A stretch of 64,000 nt of DNA, from positions 5,467,001-5,531,000 of the forward strand of contig JAWHQI010000165.1 in assembly GCA_033032865.1 (NCBI GenBank), read 5' to 3'. Below the pieces are notes generated by a model, which ran no database searches, had not been told where the DNA came from, and saw only the letters and a program-made list of their open reading frames with translations. Positions 24,240-34,951 of the stretch are shown in pieces (within the stretch, counting starts at the first letter, position 1; the number at the start of each line of letters is the position of its first letter). The stretch is from Dactylorhiza incarnata. Taxonomy: Eukaryota > Streptophyta > Magnoliopsida > Asparagales > Orchidaceae. A program made the translations under genes and the position numbers.

Positions 24240-24905
24240 TGATTTTCTCATTTAGGCCAAGTTTGACCAATGTTGACTTTGGGGTTAACTTGGTCAAAGT
24301 GATGGGTTGAATGGTTCAATGTGTTGGTCTTGAGTCCCTTGACACCACCCAACGTTGATTGGGTCATGTTGATGCCCTAATTGGGCCAATTTAGCCAATA
24401 GGTGTGATTTTGCCCAAAATTAGGGGAAAGTTGACTTTGGTCAAATTGGACCAATTGATGACCACTTGATGGTGCTTTTGGGTCCATTGGATCCCCTATA
24501 ATGTTATAAGACTATGGGTGAGGTCAATGTCATGTTTTGGGGGTCAATTGGACCTACTGGTGAAGGATTGACCTATGTTGACCTAAAGGGAACTTTGGTC
24601 AATTTGGGAGAATTGTTGACCCCATGATGGTGATTTTGGGTTCATTACACCCCAATTAGGGTTTTTAATACAGTGGTGGGGTCAATTTGTTCAGATGAAG
24701 TCTAATTGACTCAGTTCGAGTTGAGATGACCTATGTTAACCAATTTTGACCTAGAGTTGATTTGGTCAAATTGGCCAAAACTGGTGACCCTATCAGGGGC
24801 TTTTGGGTCACTTGGTTATCTCTTAGTGTTATGAACCTATTGGTAAGCTCAATTTGAGTTGGTGAGTCCAATTTGAATTAAATTCGCCTTGGTTGACTTG
24901 TGCAT
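24240..24905 (+). promoter_or_regulatory. Cluster of TTGAC/GTCAA words in LTR-T
   Basis: More than a dozen TTGACC, TTGACT or GGTCAA words in about 650 bp, in a degenerate repeat. TTGAC[CT] is the core W-box bound by WRKY factors. The cluster lies downstream of the proposed TATA box, within R-U5, so a promoter role is uncertain. Confidence 0.45.
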
Positions 24906-25028
24906 TTTTTGGGGTGCTTATAGCAATTTTCCTAAGTTCAAGTTAACCTAGGTTCATACCATGACCTCTACTCACAACTCAAGTCCTAACCCTAACTCAA
25001 TGTGTCTAGAAGGAATAGGTATGTTACA

Positions 25029-26895
25029 CTATGAACATCCTGGTGTAAACTATGTTAGATGACATATTCTGAAAGGTGGCTAATTGTAACTCAGCAAAGG
25101 AAATCTGGGAATCACTATCTAGACTAGTTGAAGGTAGATCAGATGAAATAAAGGACGAGAAGTCCCTTCTCATATCCCAATATGATAACTTTCAAAAGAA
25201 ATCTAAGGAAAATGTTGCTGAGATGTATGAGAGATTCAGCATCATCACTAATGAGCTTAGGGGACTAGATTAGGAGATCTCACTAACTGAGATCAATGAC
25301 AAGCTTCTCATGTGCCTCCCAAGCACTTGGGATTCAAGGATTTGGGCCATTAGAGAGTCCAGATGCTACAGAGAAATCTTCACTGATGTCTTACTTGGCA
25401 AGCACAAATCCTATGAGCTACTGCTGAAAAGTAGAGCTGATACTGAGGCAAAGGAGAAAGCCTCAACCCCAAGAAAAGGACAATAGCATTGAAGGCAGCT
25501 GAAGGAGAGCCTTCTACTTCTGAAGAAGAGATGTTCAATCTCTTCGCTAGAAGATTCAGAAGATGGGTCAAGTCTGAAGACTCCAGAAGAAAGGAAAGGA
25601 GCTCAAACAAACCAAGGTTTGATAAGACTCCAAAGCAGGAATCTGCTTTGCATGCAGAAAACTGGGGCATATTGCCCCTAAATGTCTTGAAGAGCAAAAG
25701 GACAGAAGCAGCAGCAAGAAGGAGCATATGAAGAAGTCCTTCCGGAAGAAGGACAAGAAGAAGGGAAAAGGTTTCATAGCTGAAACCTGGAGTGACTCAG
25801 AATCTGAGTCAACTCTTCTTCATCTGACAGTAAGGGAGAATGTGTTGCTGAAGAAGCTTGTCTAATGGCTTTAGAAGATTCAACTGAAGAAGATCATGTA
25901 TCATTATTTGATGAATTTGATTTTTCTTCAAAAGACTTTATAAAATGTTTTAATGATTTTTGTCAAGACTATCTTAACAGCAAAAAGAACATAAAACAAT
26001 TAGAGAAGAATTAGAAGACCTAAAGAAAGATAATTAGTATTCTGTTAATTATGAATTAAGAAATCAGATATATAGGAAAGAAACATAAATAAATAAACTA
26101 ACTAATGAAAACTCAAATTTAAATGAAAAACTTACAAAGGCATAAGCCTTTGAAGACTCACTCAATGAGAGGAGTCAAAAGCTTAAGAATATTATACAGA
26201 ATCTCTCCATGAGATTTAAGCACCTTGGTTTAGGATCAGATCCATCCATTAGCACAGTAATCCCTAGCAAACCTGCCTGGGAAAATCATATAGTGTTCGT
26301 TAGACCCAGTGGAAATCAATCTATTAGCAACATAGAACTTTGTGAAGAATTGAATAATAACCCTAATAAGATCATTGTATTCAATAGGGTAAACATTACT
26401 TAACAAAAAGAAAATCTAGGTAAGCACCCCATAGAAAATTCAATCAATAATTATCAAATTATTAATAAAAAAACTATGCATCGAATACTAGTCGACGCAA
26501 TTTTAAGGATGTGTCGAATGCAACTCAACAAAGTTCTGCATATGCTTCGACATCAACTCGAAGCAAGTATGAAGGTGCGTCGAATTATACTCGACGCAAC
26601 CAATATTCTGCATCGACTTATTATCGACGTAATTATGCAGACACGTCGAATTACACTCAACGCAACTCTAGAGATGCGTCGATTTCTTCTCGACGCATGT
26701 TTCCAGCAAGTGATTTTAAAACATCTAGACTTCCCTCTCCTATTTCTCACTATAATTCTAGATGCTTCTAATGTTCTAAAATTGGGCACAAGGCCAAACA
26801 TTGCTGGCATAATAAACCAGCACTTCTTCAACTTAAGGGGTATCCTGAAAGACCAACTTATTCTTTCATAACTTCTTATGATGAAAGAAAAAAGG
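25029..26895 (+). pseudogene. E4 gag, 5'-truncated and broken
   Basis: Gag text is readable from the junction: MNILV, then MLDDIF, KVANCNSAKEIWESL and SRLVEGRSDEIKDEKSLLIS, interrupted by stops at 25046, 25070 and 25273. An acidic and lysine-rich stretch follows (25480-25850). A TCGACG-rich tract (26476-26712) encodes serine/tyrosine/arginine repeats in one frame. A CCHC-type knuckle, CF-stop-CSKIGHKAKHCW, is at about 26758-26810. Confidence 0.82.
26476..26712 (+). repeat. E4 gag-internal TCGACG palindrome array
   Basis: About six imperfect units of roughly 36 bp around GCGTCGA-n8-TCGACGC (for example GCGTCGAATTATACTCGACG). It is the same word as in this family's LTR U3 and upstream of its post-pol ORF. 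In one frame it reads as repeats such as SNYTRRN and STYYRRN just before the zinc knuckle. Confidence 0.85.
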
Positions 26896-26929
26896 ACTCC
26901 AGCAAGTGAGGGTCTATACTAATGTTTAA

Positions 26930-27610
26930 ATTCATGTGCAGAAAGGAGACTATTCTACCACAAACTAGCAGTGGTACCTGGACAGTGGATGCTCCATGCA
27001 TATGACTGGAGTAAAAGAGGTGCTGGATAACTACAAGGGAAAGGAATGCCCTAAGGTAATATTTGGTAACTCCCACTTTGGTCAGACCATAGGATATTGT
27101 GTGCTCAGAGTTGGAGAAATCTCCTTTTCCAAGGTAGCCTATGTTGAAGGTCTTCAATATAATCTAATCAGTATTAGTCAATTATGTGATAGTGAATACA
27201 AAGTTGTATTAACTAAATCTTTATGTCATATATTTAGTTCTGTAACTAATCAAATAGTATTGACTGAACTTAGAAAGGGTAAGGTATATGTAGTGGATTT
27301 TGATTATGCTAAGCCTGAAGTATGTTTATTTAACTCCAACCTAGAAAATAATGAATTATGGCATATGAGACTTAGTCATTTAAATTTTAAAACAATAGCC
27401 AAGTTATCCAAGCATAACCTAGTAAGAGGCTTACCTATTGGTAAGTTTAAGAAAGACCATCCTTGTAGAGCCTGCCAACTAGGAAAACAAACCAAATCAT
27501 CATTCAAACCAATTGGTAAGAATGATTCTCCTAGAACCCTCTATCTGTTGCACATGGATCTATTTGGTCCTATCTCCACTCAACAGTTCAGCAAGAACTA
27601 GGATAATTTT
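26930..27610 (+). pseudogene. E4 protease and N-terminal integrase; integrase core deleted
   Basis: The aspartic protease motif WYLDSGCSMHMTG lies at about 26970-27010. The frame continues through VIFGNSHFGQT, FSKVAYVEGLQYNLISISQL, the pre-integrase domain (LWHMRLSHLNFKTIAKL) and CRACQLGKQTKSSFKP to HMDLFGPISTQQ (first core aspartate). It then jumps directly to the region before reverse transcriptase (ILKDHPLSQVIGD). Compared with E3, roughly 0.9 kb holding the rest of the integrase core is missing. Confidence 0.88.
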
Positions 27611-29245
27611 AAAGGATCACCCTCTATCTCAAGTTATAGGAGATATGACAGTGGGAGTGAAGACAAGAAACTAGGTCATAAATGAGACAATGCTGCAGTG
27701 CTTCCTCTCATAAAATGAGCGCAAGAAGTTTGAAGAAGCAGATAATGATCTCCATCGGATAGCTTCCATGCAAGTGGAGCTTGCACAGTTTGAAAGAAAT
27801 AAAGTCTGGAACCTAGTTGAAAGGCCAAGAAATTACCTAATCATAGGAACAAAATGATAATATAAAAACAAGATGGACTCAAATGGAGTCATAATCAAGA
27901 ACAAAACCAGATTTGTTGCTCAATGATACAAGCAAGAGGAGGGAATTGACTACAATCAGACATTTGCTCCAGTGGCTAGACTGGAAGCAATCAGAATGTT
28001 TCTTGCTTATGATGCACATATGAATATAAAGGTATATCAAATGGATGTGAAGAGTGCTTTCCTAAATGGAACTCTTCGGGAAGAAATATATGTGGAGCAA
28101 CCCCCAAGTTTTATCAATCCATCTCATCCCTCCTTTGTTTATATATTATATAAAGCATTGTATGGTCTCAAGCAAGCTCCAGAAGCTTGGTATGAGACCT
28201 TATCCACCTTTCTTCTAGAACACTCTTTTGTAAGAGGTAAGGTGGATAAAACACTTTTCACTGGAGCACATAAAGATCAGCTACTCTAAGTACAGATATA
28301 TGTAGATGATATAATATTTGGCTCAATAGACCAAAGACTTTGCAAAAGGTTTGCTGACCTAACGCAGTCTAAGTTTGAGATGAGTAGCATGGGGGAATTA
28401 TCCAACTTTCTTGGCCTCCAAATAAAGAAAAATGCAGATGGAATTTTCATATCCCAACCCAAGTATACCAAAGAGCTTATCAAGATGTTTAGGATGGAAA
28501 TTGCCTCTGTCATGAAAACCCCCATAACTACTAATACTATACTTGATAGAGATGAAAAGGGTAAGTCATTTGATCAGAAAACTTACAGAGCATCCATTAG
28601 CTCACTCCTCTATTTTACATATAGCAGTCCAGATATCATGTTTGTTATATGTATATGTGTAGATTTTTGGTTGACCCCAAAGAATCACACATGAGTTCTG
28701 TAAAAATAATACTCAGATATCTAAAGGGTGCACCTGAACTTGGCTTATGGTATCCCACATAATCTGGATTTCATTTTGTAGGCTATTCAAATGCAGATTA
28801 TGTTGGATGTAGGCTTGATAGAAAGAGCACCTCAGGAACTTGTGAATTCCTGGGTGCTAGAATGATCTCCTGGTTTAGCAAAAAACAAACATCGGCCTCC
28901 ACATCTACAGCTAAAGCTGAGTATATAGTTGCAGGAAGCTGCTGCTCACAAATATTGTGGATGCAGAATCAGTTATTAGATTACAACTTTACTCTTGAGA
29001 ACTCCAGAATATTCTGTGACAATTCTAGTATTATTTCTATAGCTTCCAATCATGTTCTCCACAGTAGAACTAAGCATATAGAGATAAGGAACCACTTTCT
29101 CAGTGACAATGTAGAGAAGGGTAAGATCAATCTTCAATACATTTTCATTGATAATCAAAGGGATGATATATTCACTAAGCCACTTGATGAAAGCAAGCAC
29201 AATTTCATCATCAATACACTGGGAATGGTTGATGGTGCACTTTAG
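27611..29245 (+). pseudogene. E4 reverse transcriptase and RNase H
   Basis: Linker and N-terminal reverse transcriptase (27611-27970, many stops). Palm region 27972-28289 ([39 protein letters not shown]). Catalytic YVDD at about 28299-28310, just after a stop. Connection domain 28380-28694. RNase H 28862-29245 (SWFSKKQT, AEYIVAGSCCSQI, SRTKHIEIRNHF, DDIFTKPLDESKHNF), ending at the expected place. A frameshift near 28690 breaks it. Same subfamily as E3 by sequence. Confidence 0.92.
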
Positions 29246-29339
29246 GTCACATTTATTATGTAATAAAACCTATTTTTCATAGAAAGGTATTGCTGAGAAA
29301 AACAGCAAAATTTTTGAAAAAAATATAAATGTTTATTCA

Positions 29340-29640
29340 GAGCTGCGTCGAATACAAATTGACGTGCCATCGATTTCTACTCGATGCTATCTTCGAGAGC
29401 TGACTGGGATAGTTAATTCGAATGGCACTCGACACATCGTCTAATTCATATCAATGCATGTGTCGACATAATAGTTGCTACTCTCATTCGAAGTCACGTC
29501 GATTTCTACTCGACGCCACGTCAACTTTTCAAAGTGCGCTCACTCTTGGCTTCTAGAAGCTACTTCGACACATTTTGGTGCGCTGAATCCACTTCTTTTC
29601 GACGTTACTTCGAGTACAATCCTAAGTTGCGATGAATCGT
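29340..29640 (+). repeat. E4 internal TCGACG word cluster upstream of the post-pol ORF
   Basis: Repeated inverted pairs such as CGTCGATTTCTACTCGACG. Same position as in E3 (14217-14460), between RNase H and the post-pol start at 29764. No clear TATA box follows. Confidence 0.75.
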
Positions 29641-29763
29641 CTTCTAAAATCAACTAAGTCATTAGACCTTATTGTGTTTTCAAATTTTGTCCCACTCACT
29701 CTCCTCCCTTTCTTCCTTTCTACCTATATCTTCTTTCTTATTGCAAGTACACGACGACAATCA

Positions 29764-31215
29764 ATGGCTTCTAATAGAGACATTCTAAATGTCATCGATC
29801 TGGCATTAGAGACTTTACTCTCTCAATTCTCCTCTCTATACCTAAATTTCTCTGAGGACTCCTATAGAAAGTTGTGTACTCAACATCACAGGCTAAGGAA
29901 CCTATCTGCACAAACAAAATCCATCGAAAAGGAGTTGAGATCGTCAGCTCTGCCTGCTTAAGTCTTTATATTCTTCAATAATGATATAAAGCATGGGGAG
30001 AAGTGTGACAGTAGGCCCCCTCCATATTTATTGTACACTGCAATATTGCATCAATATCAACAATCTCCCTACATTTCTGAAGGAGAACCGGACATCACCT
30101 CCCAATTCTCTCTGGCACCTGCACCATCCTCTCCTCCCAGAACTCTGCTTGCAATCCAGGGGAGTCATTAAATCAGGGGGAGTCTAATCTATTCTCAAAC
30201 GATGAGGATTATTGGGCCAGCTTAAAAGAATTATCATTATGGGTTGATTCACCCATCCCCGAGAACACAAAACTCAAGCCTGCTTTTGAAGAATCAACCA
30301 CAGTACCACCTGTTGTATCTACTCAGGCATTTTATTCTATTCTATCCTTTCCTAATTCTACTCTAGACATGCTTCCTTCTGTTCCTATTCTAGTAGCTTC
30401 AGCATCAGCCCCTAGACAAAGGGACACATTTAGTGGAAGAAACATAGTCAGGGGAAGAAACACATTTAAAGGAAGTGCATATGGGAGAAATATACCTATT
30501 TGGGAGAGATACACAAAGGAACAAAGAAAATAGTACAAAAAGGACAGGTCATACAACAAAACTTTTGAGAAAATTCAAATACCTAAATATTAGATGAAAC
30601 TGTATATTGACCCAATTCATGAGAAAGTCCTTGAAGAGAGTAGAGAAAGAGAACAATATGAATATGAGGCATCTCAAAGAGAAATTGAGTAAAAGAGAAA
30701 GAAATTCATTGAAATACTAAAAAAGGGAAAAGATGATGTGGAAGAAGAGCAAATAAAGAGGCAATCCAAATTCCAAATACTCTATTTGACCCTTCAAAAC
30801 AAGCTGACAAGAACCCTCAAGCTAAATTTTGAAAGACAAAAGACAACTTAACAAAAGAAGTCTTGGATGTAATCAAGACATGGAAGATCAACCATACAAA
30901 AAGAAGAAAAATATTATTTTCAAGATAGATCCAACTTCTGGTAACCCACAAACAACATTCATAGTGTCAGATCCAGATTCAGAAGAGCTTGATTTGGTTG
31001 AAATAAATAAGCTGACTATTAAAATCATCAGTCTTGGATTCAAGATCAACGATGTCTACCCAGATGCAGAAAATGACTTGGAAAAATTATTCAAAGGGCA
31101 TGACAGAATCCAGAAGAATCCAGAAAATGCCAAACCAGCCAACTTCAAATATGTTGAAGCAAAGTTTAGAAAAGTCTATGAGGCATTATCTACTTTTCTC
31201 AAAAAGAAAAAGTAG
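29764..31215 (+). pseudogene. E4 post-pol ORF, broken
   Basis: N-terminal part 29764-29961 (MASNRDILNVIDLALETLLS) parallels E3. A stop at 29959-29961 is followed by recognisable sequence in shifted frames. A basic region with KKRKIP-like and E/R/K-rich text follows (about 30430-30800), then the C-terminal part 30829-31215 (DLVEINKLTIKIISLG, IQKNPENAKP, FRKVYEALSTFLKKKK). Before the start there is a pyrimidine tract and TTGCAAGTAC, against TCTGCAGGTAC in E3, so the E3 splice acceptor is changed here. Function unknown. The helical, charged character suggests a nucleic-acid or protein-binding role rather than a membrane envelope, but this is inference. Confidence 0.7.
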
Positions 31216-31387
31216 AATACTTCTTTAGATAACTAATTATAATAAACACTTATTTCTATTAATCAGATGTGTGAGTTTATGCTGTCATTTTGTTATAGTA
31301 TACTTGTATATACTCTGCTTTACTTTTTCAATATGATTGAAATCACCTAAAATGTTTGTAAAATTTGTTAAGAAAAATAGGGGAGAT

Positions 31388-33042
31388 TGTTAGGAAAAAC
31401 ATCCTCTGGATTTATCTTACAAATTATGTAGAAGTGATTTCATCATCTAGGATTCATTACTCATGATGTATAGTGAGGGTAAAATGGTCATTAGATGTCC
31501 TAGAATGTCACACTCATATTAGGGTGTTAAAGACTAGTCCAAAAGAGTGCAAAAATTCAGTTGAGTTAATTATGCGTCGACTAGAAGTTGACGTAGCTTT
31601 GACTTCAAGTCGAAGTAACTTCGAATAGAAGTAAGGAAAACTCAGACTGGTAGTATATGTATCAGTTGAAATCAACACAACGTCGAAATGTATTTGACAC
31701 AGAAGGCAGAGTCAATCAAAGCCACATTTGAAGTTGACGCAACTTCGAATTACATTCAACGCAGAAGGCAGAGCTTAAAGTCTATGTCTTCATCTCGATG
31801 GATATGTCGACAAGGACTCGACGCAACGTCGATATCAGAGTTCATTTCAAAGCTGAGGAAGATGTCTAAGCAGCTTCTATTACAACTCAGAGGTGTGTCG
31901 ATAAGAAGACAAATGTATTCGACGCAACATTAAATAAATACACAGAATTAGAATACTTCTTGTATTCTATTCTGAAGCTTATTCAGAGGTTATAAATGGA
32001 AGTTATTTGAATTCTAACGGGTCGTCCATAATCAAGAAGGGAAAGAAGAATTCCAGAGAAACAATAAAGATATATTTGGAAGTTATTCAAAAAGATTTCA
32101 ACGGACTGTCAACAGAAATGGAAAGAGCATTATACTACCTCTTGGACATTCCTATTAGGGAAATAACAAAAGAGGAAAGAAATTCATCATTGAAGAATAA
32201 GTATACAGAAGAAATAGGCAACAAAGAATACACACAATAATTCATACTTCTTCATCTTTATCTCTCTCTGAGACAGAAATACATTGAACTGATCTCTGTA
32301 CATGAATACAAGGCTTCATCCTCTTCATCTACTTAATTGCAAGAAGCAAATTGAAATACAGAGATCATCATCAGAATTAGAGCTTCTACAATCCTTGTAT
32401 CTCTCTCTCTCTCTCTCAAGCAAGGATTCATCTACTGAACAGAGATCCATACAAACACTAAGTGCATGAATCCTCAATGATTGTTGTAGGAGGATTCAAT
32501 AGAAGAATCATCTTCACTTCTTCTTCTTTACTTTTTCTTTCACTTTTTTAAACTGAGTAAAGAGAACTTAGCATCCCTCTTCAAAGGATTCAGTGGTTCA
32601 AGATCTCCTTACCAAAAGATCTAGATTGGTTCTAAAACTCTCCTTAACAAAAGTCTCAGACCTTGGTTCAAGATCTCCTTATCAAAAGATCTAGCTTAGT
32701 TCTAAGAGTCTCCTTAACAAAAGACTCAAACTTTGGTTCTAAGAGTCTCCTTATCAAAAGACTCAGGCACTGGATAATGTATTCCTACCAAGGTGGTCGA
32801 AGAGTGGAGTACCCATATTTTGGGGAACCACTATAGATCTTGTCTCAATCTGTGCTAATTTTCTGTGATGTCCCATATTTATTTTGTTACTCTGTGTTAA
32901 TTTTATTCTGGATTGGAATTCTGAATGCAAAGTTGTTAGAAATAATTTATTATTCTATGCACATTTTATAGTAAAGTTTTAAAACTCTATTCACCCCCTC
33001 CCCCCTCTAGAGAATACTCAGAGGTCTCGCTATACACTTTCA
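31388..33042 (+). repeat. E4 3' LTR
   Basis: 1,655 bp, TGTTAGGAAAAAC to ...TATACACTTTCA, homologous (reverse orientation) to the E3 and solo LTRs. U3 holds the TCGACG cluster (about 31565-31930) directly upstream of a TATA box (TATAAATG, 31991-31998). R-U5 holds a (TC)n run (about 32399-32418), about five copies of the 33-35-bp repeat (32596-32771) and the shared C-rich CTATTCACCCCC tract near 32988. Confidence 0.92.
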
Positions 33043-34068
33043 GGAGCTCTGTCAGATCTTCCGTAACTATAGCCTAGTACCGACGCAGATCAACTCAACA
33101 GTGTAGCGATCGTCGTTGGATATCACTGCTTCTTGCGAGCAAAGAAGATCGTGTTTGACTTGTTGGTCTTCAGGAAGATCTTCAACATGGGGGAGACTAA
33201 GGAGGGCGTCATCTTCTTCTGCAGCCATACCTGAACCATCGCAGGTACAGTGAATAAAGCTCATCGCTTGGGCGATCTCTTCATAGTCATCGCTGGTGAA
33301 TTTGAGGCCATTCCATGCCGCCCTCAGTAGCCACCGAAGGCCATCTTCCTCGCTCCCACCTTGCAAGGACCACTAGAGGATCATTGGAAGGCCTTCAAGG
33401 GGAGGAAGTTTGATGTCGCTTATTGGCAGTGATAAGTGGATGAGCTACAGTACATCTATCCCGGCAAAGGTAAACCTTGAGCAAGCTTTAACCATACTCG
33501 TGCTATTACGTTCTGGCGACTAACATGACCTTGGAACCTTTTTGCAGGATCTCGCACGATTCCGCGGGAGCCTCTCCCAATGGATAAGGAGGTCACTACT
33601 CCGCAGAGCGCGGGATGTCGCTAGTGCGATATGTCATCGATCCCAGAGGACACGATGGACGGGGATCTCGAAATGCCTTTCTTAGTTCCTGAGCGGGGCG
33701 AGCCATCCACTAAGAAGCAGAAGGTAGATGGTGATCAGTCGAAGAATAGAAAGAAGGAGCTCGCGAGGAAGAATGAATGTGAAGAGGACCCTGGGTATCC
33801 TTCTTCGCACCCTAACTTCGGCCAAGGGGCAGACATGTTGGATCGATTTGGTCGCCCGCTGGTTACCTGGGTTGAGGACGAGCATGAGGTTCGCCTCAGC
33901 TCGAATTTTCCTCTCTGGTCAGGGGATTGGGAAGACGATGGCAAGGCTTTCAACGACGCATTCGCTATCTATGGTCACGATGATGTGGTGGTGCTTCCGG
34001 AGGCCACACCTTCCTACCTCGCCCACCAGACATCATGTTCATTGATGCATTCACTAAAACTCGTGTAA
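33043..34068 (+). pseudogene. Remnant of an intron-containing gypsy-type transposon ORF
   Basis: One plus-strand frame reads with only occasional stops from about 33079. It gives SVAIVVGYHCFLRAKKIVFD, FNMGETKEGVIFFCSHT, LGDLFIVIAGEFEAIPCRPQ, GPLEDHWKAFKGRKFDVAYW and VDELQYIYPGK. A 78-bp intron-like segment follows (33470-33547, GTAAAC...TTTTTGCAG). Joining the flanks keeps the frame into 33631-34068 (MSSIPEDTMDGDLEMPF, lysine-rich KKQK, then acidic/aromatic text). The N-terminal pattern resembles the plant 'putative gypsy type transposon' domain (Transposase_28), from memory. It could instead be an unrelated host gene fragment. Confidence 0.4.
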
Positions 34069-34099
34069 GACCCCTCTTTTGATTTCGTTATCCAGGGTC

Positions 34100-34951
34100 T
34101 TTTGGAACATGCTTTCCACATCTCTTGGTTTGAGAATAACAAATCTCATTGTATTTGATCATACTTGCCATGTGTTTATAGTGTGCAGAAATTAAGCTCT
34201 CAAGCCCCTAAAAGTACGAAAAAGAAAGACGATGAATTCCCTACCAGGTCAAAACTCTCTTGCTAACGCGGCGCGCTAACGCTACCGCTGGTGGTAGCTT
34301 ATGCATATTAATTTGGAAACAGCATCGAAAAGGAAATATCGTCGAGAATGGAATGTCGACGGGAATCATATATAGCAAGTTCTGTCGCGGCTTGTTAACT
34401 CTATCGTCGGGCGGTAGCTTTAGGAAACCTCAATCAATCATGATTTGATTGATACACCAAAAGGAGCATCCAATATCATTATGAAGGCAAGAATATATCA
34501 TATTTTTGTGGGGAATAATTTATTTCCAAAGATAAAAGCAAAATCCACAAAATTGAAGAGAAGATAAGGAAGGAAATTGAAGACTGTGCGCTACCGCTCC
34601 GCTATAGTAAATTACCGCCGGCGGTAGTTTCCTGCACAGCAACTTCTATTTAAAACAGCCCAAAAATGAGTTTTTGTGGACGGATTTTGACAAAATTTTC
34701 GAGGGATGAAAGCCCTAGCCGTCTAGAGAAAAGTGAGGGAGTTTCCCACTCATCTAAAGAGAGAGTTCTTCAGAGGAGATCAAAAAGCAAATCATGTGCA
34801 AGGATTGAAAGCTATCAAAATGACGATCAAAAAGGTTTCTCTCAAAATACACATCGAATATTCTCGCTGCAACAAATTCTAATCAATTGGAGAAATCCAA
34901 GGATTGAAAAAACATCGAACAGGAAGACTCTCAAGCAACAAAGATCAAACC
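34100..34951 (+). repeat. E8 LTR, left part (E6-related), split by E5
   Basis: Begins TTTTGGAACATG and matches the reverse complement of the E6 LTR start (TTGGAACATG, TTTGAGAATAACAAATC). It carries CTACCGC/GGCGGTAG words (34265-34635) followed by a TATA-like TATTTAAAA (about 34648). The sequence is interrupted at 34951 by E5 and resumes at 63568 after the AAACC duplication. The short stretch 34069-34099 before it is unassigned. Confidence 0.72.

Larger units (their letters stand above)
21597..25028 (+). repeat. LTR-T, segment 3 of 3: end of a long gypsy-like LTR
   Basis: Non-coding, 3.4 kb. A TATA box (CTCTATAAAG, about 23841-23850) in the plus orientation, followed by a GC-richer leader-like stretch, and a terminal ATGTTACA at 25028 suggest the U3-R-U5 end of a plus-strand LTR of chromovirus (Tekay/Del) style, more than 4 kb when the three segments are joined. 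It ends inside E4 gag and is not followed by a primer site, so this is a 3' or solo LTR inserted into E4. CTATG (25029-25033) is the likely target duplication. The class is an inference from length and ends only. Confidence 0.5.
25029..33042 (+). mobile_element. E4: Sirevirus-like copia of the E3 family, 5' end removed by LTR-T
   Basis: Plus strand. Starts abruptly inside gag where LTR-T ends, then protease, truncated integrase, reverse transcriptase, RNase H, TCGACG spacer, post-pol ORF, polypurine tract (AATAGGGGAGAT, about 31376-31387) and 3' LTR. The 5' LTR and start of gag should lie beyond LTR-T, outside the window. The right flank GGAGC (33043-33047) is the likely target duplication. 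All frames carry stops. Confidence 0.9.

Noticed and set aside
33067..33366. 99-codon minus-strand frame
   Set aside because: The plus strand of the same DNA gives a longer, intron-consistent reading, so the minus frame is probably a shadow.
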